The notes below the pieces were generated by a model, which saw only the letters and a list, made by a program, of their open reading frames with translations, did no database searches and had not been told where the DNA came from. DNA of 64,000 nucleotides, from positions 1 to 64,000 of the forward strand of contig NZ_CAJXWX010000011.1 of the NCBI RefSeq assembly GCF_913062585.1. Direction: 5' to 3'. This document shows, one piece after another, positions 41,111 to 50,558 of the stretch (the stretch's first letter is position 1; each line of letters starts with the position of its first letter). The position numbers and the translations under genes were made by a program. Source of the DNA: an uncultured Sphingomonas sp. GTDB taxonomy: Bacteria > Pseudomonadota > Alphaproteobacteria > Sphingomonadales > Sphingomonadaceae.

Positions 41111-41866
41111 CTATTTCGCCAGGCGGCCATCCTCCAGCGCGGCCATGTCAAAGGGGAAGAGCGTTTCGGGGTCCGGCGCGTCCACCCCATCGGCGATGGC
41201 GGCCGGGGCGATGGCGTGCAGGATGTGGCGGATGATCGCGATACGCGCGTCCTTCTTGTCGTCGGCGCGCACGACATGCCACGGCGCGAAGGGGGTGTGG
41301 GTGCGGGTCAGCATCGTGTCGCGTGCCGCCGAATATTCGGCCCATTTGGCCTGCGCGACCTTGTCCATGTCGGACACCTTCAGCGCCTTCAGCGGATCGG
41401 TCCGCCTGTCCTCCAGCCGCTTTTCCTGTTCCTTCTTGGTGATGTCGAGCCAGATCTTGACCAGCCTGATGCCGCTTTCGACCAGCATCCGCTCGAAATC
41501 GGGGGCGTCGCGCAGGAACGCTTCCTGTTCGGTGGCGGTGGAGAAGCCCATCACCACCTCTACCCCTGCGCGGTTGTACCAGCTGCGGTTGAAGATCACG
41601 ATCTCGCCTGCGGCAGGCAGATGGCTGGCGTAGCGCTGGAAATACCATTGCGTCCGTTCGCGGTCGGACGGCTTGGGCAGGGCGACCACGCGGGTGGCGC
41701 GGACGGAGAGATGCTCGGTGATCCGCTTGATCGTGCCGTCCTTGCCCGCCCCGTCGCGCCCCTCCAGCACGATGACGACCCGCTCGTCGGAGCCCATCAT
41801 CGCCATCTGGGTGCGAACCAGCGCCAGTTGCAGCGATTCGAGTTCTTCCTGGTAATGCTTGCCCAT
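41111..41866 (-). CDS. ppk2: Polyphosphate kinase 2 family protein
   Basis: This P-loop kinase uses polyphosphate to phosphorylate nucleotides (or the reverse). Walker A is EGRDGAGKDGTIKRI (about 33-47), lid and substrate motifs include PKPSDRERTQWYFQRY (about 64-79), Walker B IVIFNRSWYNRAGVE (about 88-102). The length is 251 residues, single domain. The start ATG 41866 has a strong ribosome site, AAAGGAGG. An upstream in-frame ATG at 41914 has none. Whether it acts on ADP, GDP or NMP cannot be told. Confidence 0.92.
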   Translation of the reverse strand: MGKHYQEELESLQLALVRTQMAMMGSDERVVIVLEGRDGAGKDGTIKRITEHLSVRATRVVALPKPSDRERTQWYFQRYASHLPAAGEIVIFNRSWYNRAGVEVVMGFSTATEQEAFLRDAPDFERMLVESGIRLVKIWLDITKKEQEKRLEDRRTDPLKALKVSDMDKVAQAKWAEYSAARDTMLTRTHTPFAPWHVVRADDKKDARIAIIRHILHAIAPAAIADGVDAPDPETLFPFDMAALEDGRLAK

Positions 41867-41943
41867 TCGTGCCTCCTTTGCGTGAAGAAACACCCGAAAC
41901 CGCAAAAGTGGCAAGCGTCGCGCGACCCGTGTAAGCGGGGCCC

Positions 41944-42687
41944 ATGCCCGCTACCCCCGCCTGGCCGCCGCAATCCACGCCCCGCCTGTTCGTCGACCAG
42001 CCGCTCGCTGAGGGGCCGATCCGCATCGACGGCCCCGCCGCGCATTATCTGGTGTCCGTCATGCGCACCAAGGTCGGCGATCCGGTCAAGCTGTTCGACG
42101 ACCGCACCGGCGAATGGCTGGGCGTCGCGGCCTCGGTCGGCAAGCGCGACCTGACGCTGGACGTGACCCAGTTACTGCGTGAGCGCGAGGCGGTGCCCGA
42201 TCTGTGGCTGTGCGCCGCGCCGCTCAAGAAGGGGCGGGTCGACTGGCTTGCCGAAAAGGCGTGCGAGCTGGGCGTGGCGCGGCTGGTGCCCGTCGTCACC
42301 CGCCGCACCGTGGTCGACAAGCCCAATACCGAGCGATTGCGCGCCCATATGATCGAGGCGGCCGAGCAATGCGGGCGCACCGCCTTGCCCGAGGTCGCCG
42401 AGCCGGTGAAGCTGCCCGCGCTGCTCCGCGACTGGCCCGAGGGGCGCGCACTGTTCTTCGCCGACGAGACGGGCGGCGTCCCCGCGCTGGAGGCGATGCG
42501 GGCGCACCAGGGCCCGGCGGCGATCCTGATCGGCCCCGAAGGCGGCTTCGACACGGAAGAGCGCGAGGCGATCCGCGCGCACCCCTCCGCCATCGGCATC
42601 GGCCTGGGGCCCCGCATCCTGCGCGCCGACACGGCGGCGGCGGCGGCGGTGTCGCTGTGGATGGCGGCGGCGGGCGATTGGCGTTGA
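41944..42687 (+). CDS. rsmE: 16S rRNA (uracil-1498-N3)-methyltransferase
   Basis: This SPOUT-class methyltransferase modifies U1498 of 16S rRNA. It has an N-terminal PUA-like domain (HYLVSVMRTKVGDPVKLF, about 35-52), WLAEKACELGVARLVPV (about 100-116) and the knotted C-terminal SAM site with ILIGPEGGFDTEEREAI (about 196-212) and LGPRILRADTAA (about 221-232). The length is 247 residues. It stands 45 bases upstream of gshA, in an arrangement common in alphaproteobacteria. Confidence 0.95.
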   Translation: MPATPAWPPQSTPRLFVDQPLAEGPIRIDGPAAHYLVSVMRTKVGDPVKLFDDRTGEWLGVAASVGKRDLTLDVTQLLREREAVPDLWLCAAPLKKGRVDWLAEKACELGVARLVPVVTRRTVVDKPNTERLRAHMIEAAEQCGRTALPEVAEPVKLPALLRDWPEGRALFFADETGGVPALEAMRAHQGPAAILIGPEGGFDTEEREAIRAHPSAIGIGLGPRILRADTAAAAAVSLWMAAAGDWR

Positions 42688-42732
42688 TTCACCCTATGGC
42701 GTGACGCCGCGCGCCCGCGTAAGGCGCGGTTC

Positions 42733-44106
42733 ATGAGCACCAAGACCGCGAGCACCGCCAAGGGCGCCATCATCGAGTCCCGCGATCAGCTGATCGCAAG
42801 CTTCGCGCGGGGAGAAAAGCCCCGCGACCGCTGGCGGATCGGCACCGAGCACGAGAAGTTCGTCTATGCGCTCGGCGACCATCATGCGCCGTCCTATGAC
42901 GAAGCCTCGGGCATTCGCGCGCTTTTGGGCGAGCTGGAGCAATATGGCTGGGCCCCGGTGCTGGAGGGCGGCAACGTCATCGCGCTGAGCGGCGCGGACG
43001 GCTCGATCAGCCTGGAGCCCGCCGGCCAGTTCGAGCTGTCGGGCGCGCCGCTCGACAATCTGCACCAGACCTGTGCCGAAACCGGGCGTCACCTGACCCA
43101 GGTGAAGGCGGCGGGCGACAAGCTGGGCCTCGGCTTCCTGGGCCTGGGCATGTGGCCGGACAAGACCCGCGCCGAGCTGCCCATCATGCCCAAGGGGCGC
43201 TATGCGATCATGCTGCGCCACATGCCGCGCGTCGGCTCGCTGGGGCTCGACATGATGCTGCGGACGTCCACGATCCAGGTGAATCTGGACTATGCGTCCG
43301 AGGCGGACATGGTGAAGAAGTTCCGGGTCGGCCTGGCGCTCCAGCCGCTGGCGACCGCGCTGTTCGCCAATTCGCCCTTCACCGAAGGCAAACCCAACGG
43401 CAAGCTGTCCTTCCGCAGCCATATCTGGTCGGACACCGACCCGGCGCGCACTGGCATGTTGCCCTTCGTGTTCGAGGACGGCTTCGGGTACGAGCGCTAT
43501 GCCGACTATGCGCTCGATGTGCCGATGTACTTCGTCTATCGCGACGGCAAATATATCGACGCGGCGGGGCTGTCCTTCCGCGATTTCCTGAAGGGCGAAC
43601 TGTCGGTCCTGCCGGGCGAGTTGCCGACGATCGACGACTGGAACGACCATCTGTCGACCGCTTTCCCTGAGGTTCGGCTGAAGACCTTCCTGGAGATGCG
43701 CGGCGCCGATGGCGGTCCGTGGAACCGCATTTGCGCACTGCCCGCGCTGTGGGTCGGATTGCTGTACGACGATGCGGCGCTCGATGCCGCCTGGGATCTG
43801 GTCAAGGGCTGGTCGCTGGACGAGCGGCAGGCGCTTCGCGACTCGGTGCCCGAACTGGCGCTCGACGCGCCGCTGCCGGGTGGTGGCCGCCTGCGCGATA
43901 TTGCGGGCGAAGTGCTCGACATCGCCCATGCGGGACTGGCGGCGCGCGCGCGGGTGAACGGGGCGGGGGATAACGAGACCGGCTTCCTCGACCCGCTGCG
44001 TGAGATCGTGCGTTCGGGCAAGGTGCCCGCGCAGGTGCTGCTCGACCGCTATCATGGCGAGTGGGGTGGGGACATCTCGCGGGTTTATGAGGAAGCGAGC
44101 TTCTGA
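42733..44106 (+). CDS. gshA: Glutamate-cysteine ligase
   Basis: This enzyme makes gamma-glutamylcysteine, the first step of glutathione synthesis. It belongs to the plant/alphaproteobacterial class of GCLs (about 457 residues), shown by RWRIGTEHEKFVY (about 34-46), LEGGNVIALSGADGSISLEP (about 77-96) and GLGMWPDKTRAELPIMPKGR (about 137-156). These plant-type enzymes can be redox regulated through Cys pairs, but this copy has few Cys. The stop overlaps the ATG of the following small gene by one base. Confidence 0.94.
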   Translation: MSTKTASTAKGAIIESRDQLIASFARGEKPRDRWRIGTEHEKFVYALGDHHAPSYDEASGIRALLGELEQYGWAPVLEGGNVIALSGADGSISLEPAGQFELSGAPLDNLHQTCAETGRHLTQVKAAGDKLGLGFLGLGMWPDKTRAELPIMPKGRYAIMLRHMPRVGSLGLDMMLRTSTIQVNLDYASEADMVKKFRVGLALQPLATALFANSPFTEGKPNGKLSFRSHIWSDTDPARTGMLPFVFEDGFGYERYADYALDVPMYFVYRDGKYIDAAGLSFRDFLKGELSVLPGELPTIDDWNDHLSTAFPEVRLKTFLEMRGADGGPWNRICALPALWVGLLYDDAALDAAWDLVKGWSLDERQALRDSVPELALDAPLPGGGRLRDIAGEVLDIAHAGLAARARVNGAGDNETGFLDPLREIVRSGKVPAQVLLDRYHGEWGGDISRVYEEASF

Positions 44107-44297
44107 TGACGGGCTTCGCGCTCTGGATGATCGCAGCCGTCGGGGCTTCGGTATTTTGTCTGGTGCGTGGTGTTCTGGATTGTCGGCGTGGGCATTATGT
44201 CTGGGGAGTGCTCGGGATCGCCAGTAGTCTGGTCTTCATGCTCACGCCGATACCAACCCATGCGGTGAAGGTTGATCTTCCCGTCAACAGCCGCTGA
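44106..44297 (+). CDS. Small hypothetical membrane protein (63 residues)
   Basis: The ATG overlaps the gshA stop by one base (TGATG), so it would be translated by re-initiation. Two hydrophobic helices (about 3-22 and 31-48) flank a short basic loop DCRRGHY. No family was recognised. The base composition is slightly lower in GC than its neighbours. The reading depends on coupling with gshA and is moderately supported. Confidence 0.6.
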   Translation: MTGFALWMIAAVGASVFCLVRGVLDCRRGHYVWGVLGIASSLVFMLTPIPTHAVKVDLPVNSR

Positions 44298-44333
44298 CGG
44301 ATCAACGCCAGCCTGTATTCAATGTCGCGGCGT

Positions 44334-44406
44334 GGGCTTCGACTTCGCTCAGCCTGAACGGGCCGCGAGGCGAAACCTCCGTTCAGCCTGAGCGAAGTCG
44401 AAGGCC
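44334..44406. repeat. Paired inverted copies of the 28-bp dispersed repeat
   Basis: CTTCGACTTCGCTCAGCCTG-containing unit at 44334-44361 and its inverted copy at 44379-44406, 17 bases apart. The same pair organisation and spacing are seen at 276-348. It stands between convergent genes and may form a terminator-like stem. Confidence 0.88.
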
Positions 44407-44412
44407 AAGGGC

Positions 44413-45684
44413 TTACCCCCGCCCCAGAACCCAGCGGAAAAAGCGCGGCACCGCTCCATAGCGCGCCATCCAGTCATAATAGTCCCGGTACGCCGGATCG
44501 GCCGACAAATGCCGCTCCTCGGTCCTGGCCCGCCAATAATAGATGCCATTGACCACGCCCAGCAGCAGGCAACTGCGCGCGGCATCCACCCATGTTCCCG
44601 TCGACAGGATCGGGATCGTCGCGATCCACCAGAAGATGTTCTTCGACAGATAGGCCGGGTGCCGCGACACTGCATAAGGCCCGTGGGTCAGGATGCCCCG
44701 GTGCGTCAGGTTGGAAAAGCGGATGCCGAACGCCACGGTCGACCAGGCATAGATGGCGGTCAGCCCGACCAGCACCGCCCCGATCGTCGACAGGATCACG
44801 GGATGCCCCGCGAACCAATAGCTCCACTCGGCCGTCCCCGGCCGATAGTTGAGCGGGCCGTTGTCCCCCATCAGGATCGTCGGCGGATAGCAGATCAGCG
44901 CCGCCGCCCAGGCCGCCGCATAAGGATTGGCCGAGCGGATATGCGCATCGAGCGGCCGCATGGTCAGCAGATAGCCGACCGTCGCAAAGGCCACGTCGAT
45001 CAGGAACATCAGCGTGATCAGCCAGTTGGCCAGCGCCACCGGATCGTGCAGCACGACCGATAGGTCGCCGCGCACGAACAGGCCGAACCCGCCCGGCACC
45101 ACGCCCAGCATGAAGGGCAGGAAGAACGCCTTCACCGCCCAGGCGCGCAAATGGGCATAGATGGCCTCGGGCTCGACCCCCTTCTGCCCGGTCAGCCACG
45201 CCCCCAGCATCCACGTGCCGTCCCTCGGCTCGACCAAGCGCCGGTCGAGCCAGATCACATAGGGGATCGAAAACAGGAACAGCGCGGGCGCCATCCAGCC
45301 CAGGCACTGCATCGCGAACAGGAAGAAGCCCTGCCAATAAAAGCGCCCGGTCGCGAAGATCAGCGCGATCAGCGCGAAGGTCGCCCATAGCCCGGCCAGC
45401 TTGGTCAGGCTGATGTCCAGCGTGTCGCGCAAGGGGCGGGGATGCGCCCAGTCGATGCCGGTCGAGGCATGGCGGTGCACCTTGTCGACCAGGATCGACC
45501 AGAGCAGCATCGGCACGCCCGCGCAGAGCAGATGGACCAGCGCCGCATAGGGCCCGTCGAGATGCCTCCACCAGGCAAAGCCGAGCCAGCCGAGCGAACC
45601 CGCCAGGCCCGCCAGCCCGACGCCATGACTGACGGCAGAGGCGGGGCGCGGCGGTCGCGCCGAGGGGTGAGGGAGATCGGCCAT
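44413..45684 (-). CDS. Membrane protein with C-terminal isoprenylcysteine methyltransferase-like domain
   Basis: A 423-residue polytopic membrane protein with about nine helices. The C-terminal part, GIRFSNLTHRGILTHGPYAV (about 325-344), SRHPAYLSKN (about 346) and a terminal RTEERHLSADPAY, matches the phospholipid/isoprenylcysteine methyltransferase (PEMT/ICMT) fold, with its His-Pro and Glu-Glu SAM residues. The N-terminal half is a separate set of helices with no recognised family. Substrate unknown. It ends 6 bases from the dispersed inverted repeat. Confidence 0.75.
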   Translation of the reverse strand: MADLPHPSARPPRPASAVSHGVGLAGLAGSLGWLGFAWWRHLDGPYAALVHLLCAGVPMLLWSILVDKVHRHASTGIDWAHPRPLRDTLDISLTKLAGLWATFALIALIFATGRFYWQGFFLFAMQCLGWMAPALFLFSIPYVIWLDRRLVEPRDGTWMLGAWLTGQKGVEPEAIYAHLRAWAVKAFFLPFMLGVVPGGFGLFVRGDLSVVLHDPVALANWLITLMFLIDVAFATVGYLLTMRPLDAHIRSANPYAAAWAAALICYPPTILMGDNGPLNYRPGTAEWSYWFAGHPVILSTIGAVLVGLTAIYAWSTVAFGIRFSNLTHRGILTHGPYAVSRHPAYLSKNIFWWIATIPILSTGTWVDAARSCLLLGVVNGIYYWRARTEERHLSADPAYRDYYDWMARYGAVPRFFRWVLGRG

Positions 45685-45740
45685 GGGATGCGGGGCTTAG
45701 CGCAATTCGGTAAGCAAGGCGTTAGGCCGGACATCTATTC

Positions 45741-45943
45741 TTCCCTCGCCCCTCTCTGAGGGGAGAGGGTTGCGCAGACTTGGTCTTTGCGCAGCAAAGG
45801 CTTAGTCGGAGCTGGGTGAGGGGTGGGCGCTCGGGGACCGAGCGCGCGAGCCAAAGGCTCGCTCAACCCCTCACCCAAGCTGCGCTAGCCAGCACGCTGG
45901 CAAGCTTCGCTAACCCTCTCCCCTGTCCAGGGGAGAGGGAAGG
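45741..45943. repeat. Large composite inverted repeat, family C
   Basis: CCCTCGCCCCTCTCTGAGGG at the left and ACCCTCTCCCCTGTCCAGGG with GGGAGAGGGA at the right form outer arms. Inside are GGTGAGGGGTGGGCG and AACCCCTCACCCAAGC arms and AGCAAAGGCT/AGCCAAAGGCT hairpins. It fills most of the gap from 45685 to 46015, where no gene was found. Confidence 0.82.
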
Positions 45944-46015
45944 GACAAGCGCCATGAATGTCGATCGGCCCCAGGGCCTATCACAATCCTACCCGCGAGC
46001 GGGGAAGACCATGGG

Positions 46016-46474
46016 TCACTCCGCCGCCAGAATCCCCTGAATCTCTTCTTCGCTAATCCCGAACGCGGCGGCTAGGCCGCCGGTCGACGCGCCGCGCTTG
46101 GCCAGTTCGCGGATCCGCCCCTCGTCGACCACCGTCGTATAGCCGCGCGTGTCGCGCTGCTCGCGCACCACGTCCTTGCGACCGGAGGTGCGGTGGCGCT
46201 TCGCGGCGGCGGCGTGCGGGTCTTTTTCGGCGGCGGCGATTTCGGCCTCGCGCCGGGCGGTGCGTTCGGCTTCGCGGGCCGCCATGTCCCGCTCGCGATT
46301 GGCGGCGCGCGCTTCCAGCCGGCTGGCCATCAGCGATTCGCGCTCGCTGGCCCGTGCCTCGCGCGCCTTGGCACGGGCCGCGGCGCGCTCCTCCAGGCTG
46401 TCATTGGTGCGGACGCGCAAGCCGCCTTTGGCGGGCGTCACGCCCCAGCTGTCATCGACCAATTCCGCCTCCAT
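46016..46474 (-). CDS. Hypothetical protein, charged coiled coil with HTH-like C terminus
   Basis: A 152-residue soluble protein. Residues about 27-85 are a continuous Ala/Arg/Glu-rich helix with strong coiled-coil character. The C terminus RIRELAKRGASTGGLAAAFG (about 119-138) followed by SEEEIQGIL reads like a helix-turn-helix, similar in pattern to resolvase-type DNA-binding tails. The start is ATG 46474 with no strong ribosome site; a TTG at 46483 is possible. Function unknown; DNA binding is inference. Confidence 0.65.
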   Translation of the reverse strand: MEAELVDDSWGVTPAKGGLRVRTNDSLEERAAARAKAREARASERESLMASRLEARAANRERDMAAREAERTARREAEIAAAEKDPHAAAAKRHRTSGRKDVVREQRDTRGYTTVVDEGRIRELAKRGASTGGLAAAFGISEEEIQGILAAE

Positions 46475-46610
46475 CCGCTGCAAGGCGGTCGTCTATAGCG
46501 GCGGCACGGGCCAGGGCCAGCGGGATTGCCGAAAGGATTGATCGCATGGCGAGGCAACAAGTGGGCGATCCGCAGGTTATTGATCCAGACTATAAATCCG
46601 GGAGGCCGCG

Positions 46611-46817
46611 ATGAACCCTATGCTCGACCCCGACCTGATCGAATATATGGACGACCAGACGTTACTGGCCGCCTATGCGCTGGCGACCGGGGCCGCCGAT
46701 CGCGACGATATCGCCACGATCAGCGCCGAGCTCGCCCGCCGCAACCTGGCCCCGCCACCGCCCCTGTCTGGTGTGGTCGGGCGTGCCGACTTGCGAGCCG
46801 CATCGTTCCACGCCTGA
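46611..46817 (+). CDS. Small hypothetical protein (68 residues)
   Basis: ATG 46611 follows a clear ribosome site CCGGGAGG. The protein is acidic in its first half (MNPMLDPDLIEYMDDQTLLA) and ends in a Pro-rich tail. No family was recognised. It lies in the 356-base gap between the coiled-coil gene and trmB. A TATAAA at 46591-46596 could be a promoter element. Supported by the ribosome site only. Confidence 0.5.
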   Translation: MNPMLDPDLIEYMDDQTLLAAYALATGAADRDDIATISAELARRNLAPPPPLSGVVGRADLRAASFHA

Positions 46818-46829
46818 GGGGTTTTCCGC

Positions 46830-47510
46830 TTACTGGCGGATATACCGGAAATACCACACCTCATGCCCTTGACGCCGGGCCTTGCGTTCGTAGCGCGTCT
46901 CGGGCCAGTCGGCGGGGCGGGTCAGGAAGTCGGTCGGGGTCTCTGCCTGCCAGACGAAATCCTGCCGCGCGTTCATGATCATCATCGACCAGTGGCAATA
47001 GGTCGGATCGTCCGTGCCCAGGCGAAACTCGCCGCCCGACTTCAGCTTGCGCGCGATGGTGTCGAGCGGGCCGTGGTTCATCATCCGCCGCTTGGCATGG
47101 CGCGCCTTGGGCCAGGGATCGGGGTGGAGCAGATAGACGCGGTCGAGGCTCGCATCGGACAGCCGCTCGATCACCTCCAGCGCGTCACCCATGTGCAGCC
47201 GGACATTGGCGAGGTCGCGGTCGCGGATATGGCCCAGCGCGCCGACCACGCCGTTCAGGAAGGGCTCGCAGCCGATAAAGCCGGTGCCGGGTGTCGCCTC
47301 GGCCTGGCCCGCCAGATGCTCGCCTGCGCCGAAGCCGATCTCGACCTGGAGCGGACGATCGTCGCCGAACAGCCGCGTCGCATCCAGCGGCCCGTCTTCG
47401 GGCACGCTGAGCGCCGGCAGCATGTCCTCGACCAAAGCGGCCTGGCCTTGGCGCAGCTTATGCCCCTGTCGCCGACCATAGAGGCGGCGGATCGTCGTCG
47501 GATCGTTCAT
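46830..47510 (-). CDS. trmB: tRNA (guanine-46-N7)-methyltransferase
   Basis: This Rossmann-fold methyltransferase adds m7G46 to tRNAs. VEIGFGAGEHLAGQAEA-type SAM loop (about 55-70), FIGCEPFLNGVV (about 76) and HPDPWPKARHAKRRMM (about 130-145) are diagnostic. The length is 226 residues. In many alphaproteobacteria trmB directly follows metK; here an FNT gene and a secreted hypothetical are inserted between them. Confidence 0.95.
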   Translation of the reverse strand: MNDPTTIRRLYGRRQGHKLRQGQAALVEDMLPALSVPEDGPLDATRLFGDDRPLQVEIGFGAGEHLAGQAEATPGTGFIGCEPFLNGVVGALGHIRDRDLANVRLHMGDALEVIERLSDASLDRVYLLHPDPWPKARHAKRRMMNHGPLDTIARKLKSGGEFRLGTDDPTYCHWSMMIMNARQDFVWQAETPTDFLTRPADWPETRYERKARRQGHEVWYFRYIRQ

Positions 47511-47574
47511 CGCGCGCCCTTAGCGCGGGGAAGGGGCGGGAGCCAAGAGCGCGTGCGCGCGTTGCTGGCGGGGA

Positions 47575-48378
47575 ATGGATCAGGATGACAGCAAAGCCGA
47601 AGGCAAGGCGCAGAAAGCCGCCGATGCCAAGGACCTCCACCGTGCGGTGCGCGAGGCGGGGGAGAGCGAACTCGACCGCCCCGCAGGCGCGTTGTTCTGG
47701 TCGGGGCTGGCGGCGGGAATCGCGATCCACAGCTCGCTGATCGCCGAGGGCGCGCTGCATGCGGGTTTGCCCGAGGCATCGTGGCGCGAGCTGGTCACGG
47801 CGCTCGGTTATCCGGTCGGGTTCCTCGTGGTGATCCTGGGGCGGATGCAGTTGTTCACCGAAAGCACGATCACCGCGATGCTGCCGCTGGTGACCAGGCC
47901 ATCGGGCTGGGCGTTGCAACGGACGCTGCGGCTGTGGGGGATCGTGCTCTTCGCCAATCTGATCGGCACCGCGCTCGCCGCCGGGATGGTCGCGGGCGGG
48001 GCGCTGGGGAATCCTGAGATTCGCGAGGCGATGATCGCGGTGTCGGCGGGCATTCTGGACCTGAACGGGTGGCAGACGTTCATCAACGCCATCCCCGCCG
48101 GTTTCCTGATCGCGGTGGTCGCCTGGATCTTGCCCAACGGCCGGACCCAGGCCTTCTGGATCATCCTGGCGATCACCTATGTCATCGCCATTGCGGGATT
48201 TAGTCATTCGATCGTCGGCGCGGACGAGACCTTCCTGTTGCTTTTCACGGGGAAGGTCACGATCGAACAAGCCGTGTTCGGGCTGATGCTCCCGGCGATA
48301 CTCGGCAATCTGGTCGGCGGCGCGGGGCTGTTCACCTTGCTCGCGCATGGCCAAGTGCAGGGCGAGACGCGGGAATAG
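47575..48378 (+). CDS. Formate/nitrite transporter (FNT) family channel
   Basis: A 267-residue inner-membrane channel of the YfdC-like FNT branch. A hydrophilic N-terminal extension (about 1-40) precedes six hydrophobic helices. LFTESTITAMLPL (about 98-110) and WGIVLFANLIGTALAA (about 124) correspond to the omega-loop and pore helices of FNT proteins. The transported anion is unknown. It is divergent from trmB (64 bases) and convergent, 3 bases apart, with the next gene. Confidence 0.88.
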   Translation: MDQDDSKAEGKAQKAADAKDLHRAVREAGESELDRPAGALFWSGLAAGIAIHSSLIAEGALHAGLPEASWRELVTALGYPVGFLVVILGRMQLFTESTITAMLPLVTRPSGWALQRTLRLWGIVLFANLIGTALAAGMVAGGALGNPEIREAMIAVSAGILDLNGWQTFINAIPAGFLIAVVAWILPNGRTQAFWIILAITYVIAIAGFSHSIVGADETFLLLFTGKVTIEQAVFGLMLPAILGNLVGGAGLFTLLAHGQVQGETRE

Positions 48379-48381
48379 GCG

Positions 48382-49182
48382 CTATTTCGGTCGTGGCCCC
48401 GGAGAGATCCGGTTGCCTTGCACGATCCAGAAACTTTTGTCTTTGGTGAGGACGAAGACAGGCGAGGCCAGGCTGTAGGATGCGAAGACGTGGATTTCGG
48501 TCGGGACCGGGTCCATCAGATGGGTGATGAAAAGCCCGGCTTCCTTCCCGTCCTTTTTGACGTCGGGTTTGGGCAAATTCAGGCAGCTGAGACTGAAGGC
48601 CCGCGTGCTGACGATCTTGCCATCGGGCGCGATGACGATGCGGTAATTGCCGCCCATCATATAGCTGTCGTTCGTCACCTGTGGCGTCAGCAGATAGACG
48701 GTTACCGGCCCGCCATCGGCCGAGGGAATGACGACGCTATTGAATGGGGCCGGGGTGCATGGGCGATAGCCTTGCGTCTCGGCAGTGGTGCTGGCGATTT
48801 CGCGGGCACGGGCGAGGATCATCTGTGCGGGCGTCAGCGGTTCCGGCTTGGCGAGGATTTGATGCCGGACGACCTTGCCGCCACGCACGTCGGCGACGAA
48901 GAAGGCGCGGGCCGTCGTCGCTTGCCCCTTGAAATAGGTTGCGCGCAGCGTGTCGCGGTCGAGCGGTTCGATGACATAGCCGCCCGCACCCGTCAGCTGA
49001 TCCCTGGGCACATCCTCCAGCAGCGAGTCGGTGCTGACCCAGGCCGCCCGGTCGAAGGCGTAGATCATCGCGCCATAAGCGGAGGCGTCGGCGATGCGTT
49101 GCTGGTCCGAGCGTTCGTCTTGGATCACGGCCGTGGCCGGACTCGCCACGGCCAGGATCGCGGCCATCCCGATCATTTGCAT
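48382..49182 (-). CDS. Secreted hypothetical protein
   Basis: A 266-residue protein with a signal peptide (about 1-18, cleavage after SPATA) and no further membrane segment, so probably periplasmic. No family was recognised. The start ATG 49182 has a strong ribosome site, TGGGGGAGG; an upstream in-frame start would cross the metK terminator. It has one internal Cys pair possible (CTPA, and SCLNLP) . The stop codon is 3 bases from that of the FNT gene. Confidence 0.78.
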   Translation of the reverse strand: MQMIGMAAILAVASPATAVIQDERSDQQRIADASAYGAMIYAFDRAAWVSTDSLLEDVPRDQLTGAGGYVIEPLDRDTLRATYFKGQATTARAFFVADVRGGKVVRHQILAKPEPLTPAQMILARAREIASTTAETQGYRPCTPAPFNSVVIPSADGGPVTVYLLTPQVTNDSYMMGGNYRIVIAPDGKIVSTRAFSLSCLNLPKPDVKKDGKEAGLFITHLMDPVPTEIHVFASYSLASPVFVLTKDKSFWIVQGNRISPGPRPK

Positions 49183-49256
49183 CGCATACCTCCCCCAGGT
49201 CGCGGGGCGCAGGCTGACGCGGGTCGGGCCGTTGGGCAAGCCATGCCCACAAAGAA

Positions 49257-49291
49257 AAAGGCCCGTGCGAATGTCTCCGCACGGGCCTTTT
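49257..49291 (-). terminator. Rho-independent terminator after metK
   Basis: A 14-base stem, AAAAGGCCCGTGCG and CGCACGGGCCTTTT, with a 7-base loop and a T-rich tail on the minus strand. It starts 24 bases after the metK stop. The A-run on the other side could also make it bidirectional. Confidence 0.93.
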
Positions 49292-49314
49292 CTCAGCAAC
49301 GGTCGCGTGCCGGA

Positions 49315-50517
<1,203 letters not shown>

Positions 50518-50532
50518 TCCCGTCCTCATAAG

Positions 50533-50554
50533 GATATAAAGATAGCTTTATATC
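50533..50554. promoter_or_regulatory. AT-rich perfect palindrome upstream of metK
   Basis: GATATAAAG and CTTTATATC form perfect 9-base arms with a 4-base centre (ATAG). It is one of the most AT-rich stretches in the window and begins 16 bases upstream of the chosen metK start. The pattern agrees with a motif I recall for SAH-responsive ArsR-type regulators (SahR) of methionine-cycle genes, but that link is from memory. Its place would let a bound repressor block the metK promoter or start. Confidence 0.7.
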
Positions 50555-50558
50555 GGTC

